DNA of 64,000 nt from Desulfitobacterium hafniense DCB-2 (GTDB lineage: Bacteria > Bacillota > Desulfitobacteriia > Desulfitobacteriales > Desulfitobacteriaceae). The notes beneath the pieces were generated by a model. That model was not told the DNA's origin. It saw only the letters and a list, made by a program, of their open reading frames with translations, and ran no database searches. The position numbers were made by a program, and so were the translations under genes. Positions 25,454-34,900 of this stretch are shown one piece after another. The stretch spans positions 5,057,001-5,121,000 of the forward strand of contig NC_011830.1 in the NCBI RefSeq assembly GCF_000021925.1. Reading direction: 5' to 3'. Each line of letters starts with the position of its first letter. Positions within the stretch are counted from its first letter, which is position 1.

Positions 25454-26578
25454 GTGCCAACCTATAAAATTTTGCAATTAATCGGCGGCGGCGAAATCGG
25501 CGGCGCCGAACAGCATGTCCTGACCTTGCTGCAAGGGATCGATAAAGCTGCCTTTTCCTTAACCTCAGGCTCTTTAATCGATGGGCCTTTCGCCCGCTCC
25601 ACTGAAGAGAAAGGCATTCCTACCTTGCGTTTTCCCATGAAGCACGCTCTGGATTTATCCCCTTTGCCAAAGCTTATGGCCGATATACGTCGGGAAAAGT
25701 TCTCTCTCATCCATACCCACGGCTCCCGGGCCAATCTTTTGGGGAGACTGGCCGGAGGTTGCTTGAAACTACCTGTGGTCAGCACGGTTCACAGTTCCCT
25801 AAAGCGGGATTATCTTTCACCTGCCGCGGCCTGCTTGGCCCTGGCTTTAGACCGGCTGACCCTGCCCTTGACCTCCGGGATTATCACCGTTTCCGAAGCT
25901 TTGGCTGAAGAAGTGGCCCGTCGCGGCGGGCAAAGAATCCGCACCATCTATAATGGCATCCCGCCTCTGCCTCAGCTGGCCACCAGTGAGCGGCGGGGGG
26001 AATTGCGGGAAAGCTTCCGCCGGACATGGGGTATACCCAAGGATGCCCTGGTTCTCGGCAGCGTCGCCCGGCTGCATCCCACCAAGGGGCTGCACACGCT
26101 TTTAGAAGCTGCTCACATCTTACGCCCCCAGTTCCCTCATCTCCATATTCTGATCATCGGCGACGGACCTCTGCACAGGGAGCTTGAGGAACAGGCTGAG
26201 GCTTGGGAGCTGCCCCACACTTTTACAGGCTATCTCCCCGATGCCTATCAAACCCTGCCCGCTATGGATATTTTTATTCTCCCTTCCCTAAGCGAAGGCA
26301 TGGGCCTCGTTCTGCTTGAGGCCATGCAAGCTCATCTGCCTCTTGTCGCCACTGCTGTGGGAGGGATACCGGAACTGATTCGCCCCTCTCTGGATGGCCT
26401 TTTGATTCCCCCGGGACAACCGGCGGAACTTGCCGGGGCCTGCCGCACCCTTCTCCAGAACCCTGAGCTCGCTCAATCCTGCCTGGACTCCGGCGCTCAG
26501 CGTTGGCAGGACTTCAGCGTTCAGGAAATGCTCAGACAAACTGAGAACTTTTATCAAGAAGTATTAACAAGATGCTGA
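25454..26578 (+). CDS. Family 4 glycosyltransferase (GT-B fold)
   Basis: The protein has 374 residues and starts at GTG after GAAGGGAAG. The N-terminal acceptor domain has LIGGGEIGGAEQHVLTLL and LIHTHGSRANLLGRLAG. The C-terminal Rossmann domain has VLGSVARLHPTKGLHTLLEAAHIL, HILIIGDGPLHRELE and the E-x7-E motif in LPSLSEGMGLVLLEAMQA. It is a retaining GT4 enzyme using a nucleotide sugar, likely for envelope glycan or glycolipid. Acceptor and sugar cannot be deduced. It is the only plus-strand gene between fabZ and rsgI and shares a convergent terminator with rsgI. Confidence 0.9.
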   Translation: MPTYKILQLIGGGEIGGAEQHVLTLLQGIDKAAFSLTSGSLIDGPFARSTEEKGIPTLRFPMKHALDLSPLPKLMADIRREKFSLIHTHGSRANLLGRLAGGCLKLPVVSTVHSSLKRDYLSPAAACLALALDRLTLPLTSGIITVSEALAEEVARRGGQRIRTIYNGIPPLPQLATSERRGELRESFRRTWGIPKDALVLGSVARLHPTKGLHTLLEAAHILRPQFPHLHILIIGDGPLHRELEEQAEAWELPHTFTGYLPDAYQTLPAMDIFILPSLSEGMGLVLLEAMQAHLPLVATAVGGIPELIRPSLDGLLIPPGQPAELAGACRTLLQNPELAQSCLDSGAQRWQDFSVQEMLRQTENFYQEVLTRC

Positions 26579-26585
26579 CAGCACA

Positions 26586-26636
26586 AAGCTCTCCTGGGGA
26601 GAAGTTCCGCTGGAACCTTCTGCCTCAGGAGAGCTT
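26586..26636. terminator. Long convergent terminator between glycosyltransferase and rsgI
   Basis: AAGCTCTCCTG pairs with CAGGAGAGCTT and the inner arms also pair, giving a stem of more than 20 bp between two genes ending at 26578 and 26642. Confidence 0.75.
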
Positions 26637-26641
26637 CATAT

Positions 26642-27994
26642 TTAAGTACGTTGACTATAGTTCATTCTCAGGAAGTTCCCAAAATTCCAGTTACTCTGGG
26701 AGCTATTTCGAGAATCCCCTTCAGTTTTGCGATTGCTGTTTTGTTTAGTATCCTGATTATCCCTCTTACCGGCTTTTTCCGCTGGCTCAGCCTGCTTAGG
26801 GCTTTGCTTCTGCTCAGAGTCGGGAACCCCTTTTTTCTCCCCGCGCTTTTCTTTGTCGGTATTTTGATCATTATTGCGGTCACTGTTCCCTTGGTTGTCA
26901 GTCCTATCAGACCTGTTGTCTTGGCCTTTTTCCAGGTCATCCCCTTTGTCGGTTCCCTTCCCTTTCGTGCCGGAACCGTAATCTCTATCTTTGTCCTTAT
27001 CTTTACTCCTATCTTTATTGCTGTTCTTATTGTCATCTTTATTGCTGCTCTTATTGCTGTCCTGGGAAGGCTTTGGATTGCCTATGCTGTTTCTGGGCTG
27101 TTCTTTGGTACTTTTCTGATTATTTTTCTCTCTATCCAGGTTATACCACTTACTTTTACCGTAGCCTTCCTTTTTATCCTTGCCCTCACCCTGATTGGTT
27201 TTATTACTCATGGCTTCAATAATGAGCTTATCTTTACGCATCTGCTCCTGAATTTCCGGAGTTTCCAATAAGCGGGCTCGCTCTTCCTTCGCTTTTAAAT
27301 CCTTAGGCTCTACCTTAATACCTGCCTTCTGAGCAGTATCTGCTAAAGCATACTCTCCCAAGGTGAGCCCCGTCTCTTCAGCTTGCTTTTTTTGCTCAGA
27401 GGTCAATTCATAGACCGCTACGGTAGGCTTAAGCCCTTGCTCATGCACAGCCTGTTGAACTTGTTGGGTTATTGCTTCAGTATTAATCGTACTGGATTTG
27501 GCGGAGGGCTCCTTTTGGTCCGGCGCCGCGGCTGAATATCCTACCACAACCCAGTTTTCTTCTTCGTTCAAATAATTTAAGGCCACCGATTTTTGAATAA
27601 TTTTATTCAAGGCCTCTCCCCATGACTTTCCTTTCAGGGCTAGTCCGGTGACCAGCTGTTCAGCCTCGGAGTTCAGGGATTCCAGCTCCAGAACTTCTCC
27701 CTTTTGATCCACGGTAAGCTGAAGGCTGGGGTTAATATCCAGAGAAATCATGGCCACTGCGGTCCTTGGCTGCCAGGCATTCCATCCGAAAATCCCCATC
27801 AATGCCAGCAGAACTACCGCAGCGACACTTGCCCCTATTCGCCAAAAGGTTGCTCTGCTTTGGACCGGCAATTGGATTTCCTCCCCGACCTCCGCATCCC
27901 CTTTGTACTTTAAGGTTTGAAAAGCTCCATCCCCCGTTAGTACGGTAATGGAATTCTTATATTTCTCTAAGACAACAGCCTTAATTTGGCTCAT
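26642..27994 (-). CDS. rsgI: RsgI-type transmembrane anti-sigma factor
   Basis: The protein has 450 residues. The N-terminal RsgI domain (1-48, cytoplasmic) is expected to bind SigI. One TM helix spans about 51-73. The conserved extracytoplasmic domain begins AMISLDINPSLQLTVD; in known RsgI proteins the Asn-Pro bond of this motif undergoes self-cleavage needed for signalling, and both residues are present here (N88-P89). Residues about 150-260 form a second folded part. From about 270 to 435 the protein is an extremely polar Lys/Asp/Asn/Ser/Gln tail with no recognisable carbohydrate-binding module. It overlaps sigI by 4 bases (ATGA). Confidence 0.93.
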   Translation of the reverse strand: MSQIKAVVLEKYKNSITVLTGDGAFQTLKYKGDAEVGEEIQLPVQSRATFWRIGASVAAVVLLALMGIFGWNAWQPRTAVAMISLDINPSLQLTVDQKGEVLELESLNSEAEQLVTGLALKGKSWGEALNKIIQKSVALNYLNEEENWVVVGYSAAAPDQKEPSAKSSTINTEAITQQVQQAVHEQGLKPTVAVYELTSEQKKQAEETGLTLGEYALADTAQKAGIKVEPKDLKAKEERARLLETPEIQEQMRKDKLIIEAMSNKTNQGEGKDKKEGYGKSKWYNLDREKNNQKSTKEQPRNSIGNPKPSQDSNKSSNKDDNKNSNKDRSKDKDKDRDYGSGTKGKGTDKGDDLEKGQDNRSDRTDNQGNSDRNNDQNTDKEKRGEKKGVPDSEQKQSPKQAEPAEKAGKRDNQDTKQNSNRKTEGDSRNSSQSNWNFGNFLRMNYSQRT

Positions 27995-28704
27995 CCTTCA
28001 GCCCTCCTTTCCTCCGGGAGTACATATTCCCTTAAGTAAATATAATCATGTTGATTAGCAATCAATAAGGCTACCGCCAGAATATATTTCCGCCCCCGTT
28101 CCAGTACTTTGGGGTGAACTTTGGTCTTTAAGGTCAGGGCTTGCATGGGGAGCTTGCCTGTCTTCTCCACTTGCTGCCATAACTCCGGAGACAGTGCCAG
28201 GGTTCGGGCCACCCCGAGCAGGGTTTCCCGGCTATCCCGGTGTTTGGGGCACACTTCAGCCAGGACTTTAAAAGATAGGCCATATTTTTTCAGGGCTAAG
28301 GAAAATTCCTGAATCTCAGCCGCTCTTTCCTGATTTTGTTGACGTTCACGAAATTCCTGGAGCCCTACATGAATATCAACAGCCTGCCCTACCTCATCCT
28401 GATCCATAGGCAAGGCTTCCCGCAAACGCTGCTTGCGGTAATAATCAATAAGCCGGCGTTTGATCAGGAGCCGGGCATAGGCTAAAAAAGGCACGCCTCG
28501 TTCTTCTTCATAATGTTCAATAGCTTCATTAAAGGCGATTAAAGCCTCGGATAATTCTTCATCTCTACCCCATTCTAAAGTGCGATGACACGTCTGAATG
28601 GAAACATGACGAATAAAAGGCTGAGACTCCTGTAAAAAGTCCTCTCTGGCCTGTGGGTCGAGTGTTATCTTCTCCCAGGACCATTTGAATTCCCATTCAG
28701 GCAT
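27991..28704 (-). CDS. sigI: RNA polymerase sigma factor SigI
   Basis: The protein has 237 residues. Region 2 (about 45-95: ALIAFNEAIEHYEEERGVPFLAYARLLIKRRLIDYYRKQ) matches SigI, and region 4 equivalents lie in the SigI-specific C-terminal domain (about 135-230). SigI factors respond to heat, wall stress or polysaccharides in Firmicutes and are held by the RsgI partner encoded immediately downstream. GGAGG precedes the ATG. The upstream 91 bases show no clear SigI-type autoregulatory promoter that I can support. Confidence 0.95.
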   Translation of the reverse strand: MPEWEFKWSWEKITLDPQAREDFLQESQPFIRHVSIQTCHRTLEWGRDEELSEALIAFNEAIEHYEEERGVPFLAYARLLIKRRLIDYYRKQRLREALPMDQDEVGQAVDIHVGLQEFRERQQNQERAAEIQEFSLALKKYGLSFKVLAEVCPKHRDSRETLLGVARTLALSPELWQQVEKTGKLPMQALTLKTKVHPKVLERGRKYILAVALLIANQHDYIYLREYVLPEERRAEG

Positions 28705-28795
28705 TTTTCAACCTCCTGTTCATTAGTACGCCTAGGGGAGCCGTCTTTAGTCGGTGCGGAGAAATAAAGTGTTAATCTGCCGCTGGCAAGGAATA

Positions 28796-29533
28796 CTACC
28801 TTACTTTCCGGGTTCTCTTTTGCTCCTTACCGGAGCATATGACCTTCCAGGTGAAACGGGGGAGAACCAGTTGACGTTTCAGACGGGAGGGCTGCTTAAG
28901 CAAACGATAGAGCCACTCCAGGCGGATATGGCGAATCCACCGGGGAGCTCTTTTGTTGATTCCGGCCAGAGCATCAAAGCTGCCCCCCACACCAATGCTG
29001 ACCGTGTTTAAATCAAGATGGGAAAACATCCAAAACTCCTGACGGGGTGCTCCCAAACCGATCAGAAGAAGATCCGGCTTGAATTCACGGATTTGCTCCA
29101 GCAAGGCCGGCTCTTCTTCGCGGCTGAAATAGCCGTGAGCTGCTTGCCACCGGAAACCGGGGTGCTTTTCGGCAACTTTCTCAGCTGCCTTTTCAGCAAC
29201 ACCGGGCTGGCTGCCCAGAAAAAAGACCCCCCAGGCTTGTTCAGCTGCTATGGGGAAAAGGGCTTCAATTAAGTCAATCCCTGTTACCCGCTCAGCTACC
29301 GGATGGCCCAGGCGCTTGGCCGCCCAGACCACACCTACCCCATCCGGGGTCACAACCTCAGCTGAATTAATCAGCTGCTTAAGGCGGACGTCCCTTCCCG
29401 TAGCATAGATCAGCTCCGGATTAGCCGTAACCACTTGAATGGGCCTCTGTTCCTCTACTGCTTTTCGGATTTTAAGGACGGTTTCCGCCATCGACTCCCG
29501 GTCCACTTTTACGCCAAGTATATCTGCTCTCAT
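28796..29533 (-). CDS. WecG/TagA-type N-acetylmannosaminyltransferase
   Basis: The protein has 245 residues from ATG 29533 (MRADILGVKVDRESM), with GGAGAGG upstream; an extra five-codon extension has no site. Family motifs: TANPELIYATGRD, TPDGVGVVWAAKRLG, ERVTGIDLIEALF, FFLGSQPGVAEKAAEKV, LLIGLGAPRQEFW. The family transfers ManNAc to undecaprenyl-PP-GlcNAc, the linkage-unit step of wall teichoic acid, or a related step in capsule synthesis. It lies downstream of mbl on the same strand but is separated from it by a terminator. Confidence 0.92.
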   Translation of the reverse strand: MRADILGVKVDRESMAETVLKIRKAVEEQRPIQVVTANPELIYATGRDVRLKQLINSAEVVTPDGVGVVWAAKRLGHPVAERVTGIDLIEALFPIAAEQAWGVFFLGSQPGVAEKAAEKVAEKHPGFRWQAAHGYFSREEEPALLEQIREFKPDLLLIGLGAPRQEFWMFSHLDLNTVSIGVGGSFDALAGINKRAPRWIRHIRLEWLYRLLKQPSRLKRQLVLPRFTWKVICSGKEQKRTRKVR

Positions 29534-29576
29534 GGTAAACCTCTCCAAACTAAAACATTCACATTCCTAAAGAAAA

Positions 29577-29631
29577 AGCCGAGAAATAGCTTCTCCGATC
29601 TGCTCACCGGATAGTGCCCCTTTCCTCGGCT
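29577..29631 (-). terminator. Terminator of mbl
   Basis: AGCCGAG and CTCGGCT close a long loop with internal pairing, followed on the minus strand by TTTTTCTTT. Confidence 0.75.
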
Positions 29632-29691
29632 GTAAAGCTTGTCTTCACCAGAATTCTATGTATTGTTGAAAAACTGCCTGATGTCAGTGAC

Positions 29692-30678
29692 CTAAAAGCT
29701 TTGATCCAGAACCTTGCCTGTCCCTAAAGCAACACATGAGATCGGATCTTCAGCCAGAGTTACCGGCAGACCGGTCTCCCTGGAAATCCGGGTGTCAAAC
29801 CCGTAGACCAGGGCTCCGCCTCCGGTCATGACGATTCCTTTGCTTAAGATATCGGCGGAAAGCTCAGGGGGAGTCCGCTCCAGTACTTCCTTCACCGCCC
29901 CCACGATGGCTTCCACATTTTCTTCCAGAGCAAGATAACACTCTTTGGAGTTGACATTAATGGTTTTGGGAAGACCTGTGACCAAATCCCTGCCCCGCAC
30001 ATCGATTTCAGCATGATCAGGCCGTCCCTCAGGAATAGCCGCACCGACAGCAATCTTTACTTCTTCCGCTGTCCGCTCCCCAATCATCAGGTTATATTCA
30101 CGCCGGATATGGCGGATGATGGCTTCATCAAATTTATCGCCGCCGACCCGTAAACTGCGCTTGGTGACAATCCCTTCCAGGGAAAGAACGGCCACATCCG
30201 ACGTTCCCCCACCGATATCCACGATCATATTGCCCGTAGGCCCGGAGATGTCCAATCCCGCTCCCAAGGCTGCCGCATAGGGCTCTTCAATGACTTTGAC
30301 CTGTTTGGCTCCGGCTTGGTAAGCGGCTTGCTTTACTGCCCGCTCTTCAACATCGGTAACTCCTGAAGGGATACAGACCACCACCCGGGTCTTAAACAAA
30401 GGCCAACGCCGGGCCCCCGCCTTTTCCAAAAAGTATTTAAGCATGATTTCTGTGGTTTGATAATCGGCGATGACACCATCCCGCATCGGGCGAACAGCCA
30501 CAATATTCCCCGGTGTTCTCCCCAGCATCATTCTGGCTTCTTCCCCAACGGCTATTTTTTTATTGGTATTCTTATCGATGGCCAGAACCGAGGGCTCATG
30601 AAGAACAATTCCTTTTCCTTTGGCGAAGACCAAAACACTGGCCGTTCCTAAGTCAATTCCTAAGTCTATACCGAACAT
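29692..30678 (-). CDS. mbl: MreB-family actin-like protein Mbl
   Basis: The protein has 328 residues with an actin/HSP70 ATPase fold: phosphate-1 DLGTASVLVF, connect-1 ERAVKQAAYQAGAK, phosphate-2 IVDIGGGTSDVAVLSL, adenosine motif IVMTGGGALVYGF. It is MreB-like, patterning lateral wall synthesis. It is solitary rather than in an mreBCD operon, and spoIIID lies upstream, as in Bacillus (spoIIID-mbl). Mbl is therefore the better name. Confidence 0.94.
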   Translation of the reverse strand: MFGIDLGIDLGTASVLVFAKGKGIVLHEPSVLAIDKNTNKKIAVGEEARMMLGRTPGNIVAVRPMRDGVIADYQTTEIMLKYFLEKAGARRWPLFKTRVVVCIPSGVTDVEERAVKQAAYQAGAKQVKVIEEPYAAALGAGLDISGPTGNMIVDIGGGTSDVAVLSLEGIVTKRSLRVGGDKFDEAIIRHIRREYNLMIGERTAEEVKIAVGAAIPEGRPDHAEIDVRGRDLVTGLPKTINVNSKECYLALEENVEAIVGAVKEVLERTPPELSADILSKGIVMTGGGALVYGFDTRISRETGLPVTLAEDPISCVALGTGKVLDQSF

Positions 30679-30795
30679 TTAAGTGGTACCCCTTTCTTAC
30701 TCTTCTGCTTGTCCATCTTCACTCATCACTGACTGCCTTGATTTTCTGTTCCTGGTTTTAACCATCTTTCCGATATATCCCTAAACGAAAAGTAC

Positions 30796-30815
30796 AATCT
30801 CCCCTGCGGGAGATT
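30796..30815. terminator. Perfect hairpin between spoIIID and mbl
   Basis: AATCTCCC-CTGC-GGGAGATT, about 130 bases after spoIIID. The T-run on the minus strand is weak, so termination is only possible. Confidence 0.45.
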
Positions 30816-30948
30816 ATACATAATATACCACATTCTTTTATTCGATGAAACTATACTAATTCCTTTAATATTTCCCCTTATGATCCAGAAAAACTTGCTT
30901 TCTTATAGTTCCCGAACATTTATCTAAATAAACCTGCTAAACCTGCTT

Positions 30949-31197
30949 TCAGCTCTCCTGATATTTTTTCCGAGTGGCTTCACCACCCCGGATATGACGT
31001 TCTGCCTTATTGCTTTCCAGTATTTGCTTAACCTCCATAGCCAGCTTTTCATTGATCAGGGGTAGCCTCTCCGTGACATCCTTATGAACAGTGGATTTAC
31101 TCACTCCGAAGATATCTGCTGTCTGTCTTACTGTGGCGCTCGATTCCATTATATAATTGCCAATATCGAGTACCCGTTTACGGATATATTCCTGCAC
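30949..31197 (-). CDS. spoIIID: Sporulation transcriptional regulator SpoIIID
   Basis: The protein has 82 residues, starting at GTG 31197 (V-Q-E-Y-I-R-K-R) right after AAAGGAGGG; upstream residues in the frame do not match the family. The helix-turn-helix is TVRQTADIFGVSKSTVHKDVTERLP, close to the family core, and the basic C-terminus RHIRGGEATRKKYQ is diagnostic. It controls mother-cell genes after engulfment. It precedes mbl, as in Bacillus, and is divergent from a coat-like gene. Confidence 0.96.
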   Translation of the reverse strand: MQEYIRKRVLDIGNYIMESSATVRQTADIFGVSKSTVHKDVTERLPLINEKLAMEVKQILESNKAERHIRGGEATRKKYQES

Positions 31198-31256
31198 CCT
31201 GAGCCCTCCTTTTTTGCACCGAAATTTTATACATTTATATGCACTTAAAATCAAAA

Positions 31257-31280
31257 AAGACATCCTCAGAAGGATGTCTT
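31257..31280 (-). terminator. Terminator-type hairpin upstream of spoIIID
   Basis: The minus strand AAGACATCC-TTCTGA-GGATGTCTT is followed by TTTTGATTTT. It lies 60 bases before the spoIIID start and after no minus-strand gene. It therefore insulates spoIIID, or ends a short leader/antisense RNA from the divergent region. Confidence 0.8.
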
Positions 31281-31362
31281 CGACTGGTAAATGCTGTATA
31301 ACTCAAAAATAAGATTTTTTTGCAGAAAGAATTGTAAATCATTGCCAATTTGGTTTTTGCAT

Positions 31363-31370
31363 CATACACT
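31363..31370 (+). promoter_or_regulatory. Candidate mother-cell sigma (E/K type) -10 element CATACACT
   Basis: CATACACT fits the sigma-E -10 pattern CATACAnT and partly sigma-K CATAnnnTA, placed about 27 bases before the coat-like start codon. No convincing -35 was found, so confidence is low. Confidence 0.35.
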
Positions 31371-31396
31371 GTAATATAAAAAGGAGGTGTTTCGCA

Positions 31397-31690
31397 ATGT
31401 ATGGCTGCGTTGGTAATCCAATTTGTTGCCCACCACAATACTGCGTAAGGGATACTTTTACCCCTAGAATGATCCCCGTTATTCAACCTGTCGTGACGGT
31501 TAATCGTCAGAATATCGTTGATGTTCCTCAACCCTATGTTCAACAGATAACACGCAACGTTACTGTTGATCGGGGTTTCGCTAATACCGGTAACTTTGGT
31601 TTTGGGAATGCCGGCTTCGGTGGTGCCGGTTTCGGTGGTCTTGGGAATGCAGGGGCCTTCGGCGCTTCTAATCGTCTGTTCACGCGGTAA
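31397..31690 (+). CDS. Small CotD-like spore coat candidate
   Basis: The protein has 97 residues after AAGGAGGTG. The Cys-rich N-terminus (CVGNPICCPPQYCVRDTF), then PRMIPVIQPVVTVNRQNIVDVPQPY, resembles the P-x-IxPxxTxxVNxQ layout of CotD coat proteins, with the His residues replaced. The last third is Gly/Phe/Asn repeats (NFGFGNAGFGGAGFGGLGNAG) typical of structural surface proteins. The location divergent from spoIIID supports a sporulation role. The assignment is by composition and pattern only. Confidence 0.6.
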   Translation: MYGCVGNPICCPPQYCVRDTFTPRMIPVIQPVVTVNRQNIVDVPQPYVQQITRNVTVDRGFANTGNFGFGNAGFGGAGFGGLGNAGAFGASNRLFTR

Positions 31691-31800
31691 AAATTAAATC
31701 CTTTTGTTCAGCTATTTATTCTTAAACACTACTATGACTCCCATCTTCTTATAGGCGGGGATCTATGACCCCGGGTTCAGCTTAATCCAGCTTGTAGACT

Positions 31801-31844
31801 AAAACCGTTTCTATGCCGTCAGGCTCGAAACGGTTTTCTTTTTT
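31801..31844 (+). terminator. Terminator of the coat-like gene
   Basis: AAAACCGTTTC and GAAACGGTTTT close a 15-base loop, followed by CTTTTTT. Confidence 0.9.
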
Positions 31845-31963
31845 CGCCAGGCCCCGGCATAGGTTGAAATTCAAGCAAAAGCGCAAAAAAATGTATGAGA
31901 GTTTCCCAATAACGAATACTAAGCCTAAATCCAAATGCTCATTGTTTTAAAGGAGGTAGTTTC

Positions 31964-34900
31964 GTGGCAAAGAAAATGAAAACGATGGATGCCAATCAAG
32001 CCGCAGCCGAAGCGTCCTATGCTTTGACTGAGGTGGCGACCATCTTCCCCATTACACCTTCCTCGCCCATGGCTGAAGCAGTGGACGAATGGTCTGCCCA
32101 CAATCACAGAAATATCTTTGATCAGCCTGTCAAAGTGGTCGAGATGGAATCCGAGGCGGGGGCCGCAGCCGCAGTGCATGGTTCCCTGCAAGCCGGAGCC
32201 CTGACCACAACCTATACCGCTTCTCAGGGCCTGCTCCTGATGATCCCGGAAATGTATAAGATGGCCGGAAACCTGGTGCCCGCCGTCTTCCATGTCAGCG
32301 CCCGGGGCCTGGCCACTCATGCTCTCTCTATCTTTGGTGACCACTCCGATATTAATGCCTGCCGCCAAACAGGCTTTGCCATGCTTTGTTCCAACGATGT
32401 TCAGGAAGCCATGGATATGGCCTACATAGCTCATCTGGCCGCCATCAAATCACGGATTCCTCATCTTCACTTTTTTGACGGCTTCAGAACATCCCATGAA
32501 GTGCAGAAAATCGAAGTCACTCCCTATGAAGACATTGCACAATTAGTGGATTACGAAAAGATTCAGCAATTCCGGGATAATGCCCTCAACCCTAACCACC
32601 CGGTTTTAAGAGGCACGGCTCAAAACCCGGATATTTATTTCCAAGGCCGGGAAGTCTCCAATCCGTTTTATGAGGCAGTCCCTGATATTATTGAAGACTA
32701 TTTCCAAGAATTTAAGAAAATCAGCGGGCGGGAATATCATCCCTTCCAATACTATGGCGATCCTAACGCTGAAAACATTATCGTGGCCATGGGCTCAGTG
32801 TGCAGCACCATTGAAGAAACCATCGACTTCCTGGCGCAAAGAGGGGAGCGCTTGGGACTGATCAAAGTTCACCTTTACCGTCCCTTCTGCTCCAAATATT
32901 TCTTCGATGTTCTGCCTAAGACCGTGAAAAAAATCGCCGTCCTTGATCGTACCAAAGAGCCTGGCTCCACCGGTGAGCCCCTCTATCTGGATATTATCCA
33001 AATGTTTAACCATGAAGCAACCCGTCCGGTGATCGTCGGCGGCCGCTATGGCTTAGGCTCCAAGGATACCACTCCTTCCCAGATCCTGGCCGTCTTTAAA
33101 AACCTCAACCAAGCCCAGCCCAAAGACCGCTTCACCATCGGGATCATCGATGATGTCAGCCACACCTCCTTGCCTGAAGAAGAGATCATCGACGCTTCTC
33201 CGGAAGGAACCATCCGCTGCAAGTTCTGGGGACTGGGTTCAGATGGAACGGTAGGGGCCAACAAGAGCGCCATTAAGATCATCGGGGATAATACGGAGCT
33301 TAATGTCCAGGGTTATTTCGAATATGACAGTAAAAAATCAGGCGGCACCACCATTTCCCACTTACGCTTTGGCAAGCAGCCCATAAAATCCTCTTACCTG
33401 GTTTTTGATGCCGACTATATTGCTTGTCATAACAAATCCTTTATTTATAACTATGACATTGTCAAAGGCCTGAAGAAAGGCGGCACCTTTGTCCTGAACT
33501 GCTCCTGGACCCCCGAGGAAGTGGAAGATCACCTGCCCGCCTATCTGAAACGCTATCTCGCTAAACATGATATTAAGTTCTACCTCATTGACGCCATATC
33601 CATCGCCGGCGAGATCGGTCTGGGCGGACGGATTAACATGGTTATGCAGTCCGCTTTCTTTAAGCTGGCTAACGTTATTCCTATCGATGACGCCATTCGT
33701 TACTTAAAAGATTCTATCCATAAAGTCTACGGCAAAAAAGGCGCCAAGATTGTAGAAATGAACGAAAAGGCAGTGGACAAAGGGATTGAATCCCTGATCA
33801 AGGTCAACGTTCCCCCAGCCTGGGCCGATGTTCCTGATGAAAACATGCCCATCAAAGAGGAGCCTGCTTTCGTCAAAGATATTCAGCGCCCCATGGCCCG
33901 CCATGAAGGGGACAACCTGCCCACCAGCGCTTTTGTGGGCAGGGAAGACGGCACTTTCCCCTTAGGCACCACCAAATACGAAAAACGGGGAATCGCGGTT
34001 TATGTGCCTGAATGGCAGATCGATAAATGCATCCAATGCAATCAATGCGCCTATGTCTGCCCCCATGCCACCATACGTTCCTTCCTGTTGGACGATCAGG
34101 AATCAGCCCAAGCCCCGGATACCTTTAAAACCAAGAAACCCATCAACAAAAAGCTGGAAGGCTACCATTACCGGATTCAAGTATCTCCCTTGGATTGTAC
34201 CGGCTGCGGCAACTGCGCCGATATCTGTCCCGCACCGGGCAAGGCTCTGGTGATGGAGCCTGCCGATCATGAAATCGAAATGGAAGCCGAAAATTGGGAA
34301 TTCGCCATGACCGTTACGGAAAAGCGGGATCTGCTGGATGTCAAAACCCTCTTCGGCAGCCAGCTGGCAAGGCCCCTGCTGGAATTCAACGGTGCATGTC
34401 CCGGCTGCGGTGAGACACCTTATGCCCGCCTCATTACCCAACTCTATGGCGATCGTATGATTATTGCCAATGCCACCGGGTGTTCCTCCATCTGGGGAGG
34501 CAGTGCTCCTTCCGTGCCCTATACCGTCAATGCCGAGGGCAAAGGGCCGGCCTGGATGAATCCCCTCTTCGAAGACAATGCTCAATTCGGTTATGGTATG
34601 TATCTTGGCTCCAAGCAAATCCGGGAAAAACTCGCTCAAGTAATGCGTCAGTTAATTGAAAGCGACATCAACGGCGAAATGAAGGAAGCTTGCCAGGACT
34701 GGCTGGATAACTTCGCTGAAGGTGAAGGGTCCAAAAAGGCCAGCGCACGGCTGCTGGAAGCTCTCCAAAAAGAGAATATTGACCGCAATCCCCTCCTTCA
34801 GGAAATCATGGCTAAAAAAGACTATCTGATTAAACCCTCCGTCTGGATCTTCGGCGGCGACGGCTTTGCCTATGACATCGGCTACAATGGGGTGGACCAT

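Noticed and set aside
26651..27271. 206-codon hydrophobic frame opposite rsgI
   Set aside because: It mirrors the Lys/Asp/Asn repeat codons of RsgI read on the other strand, and shares the terminator region.
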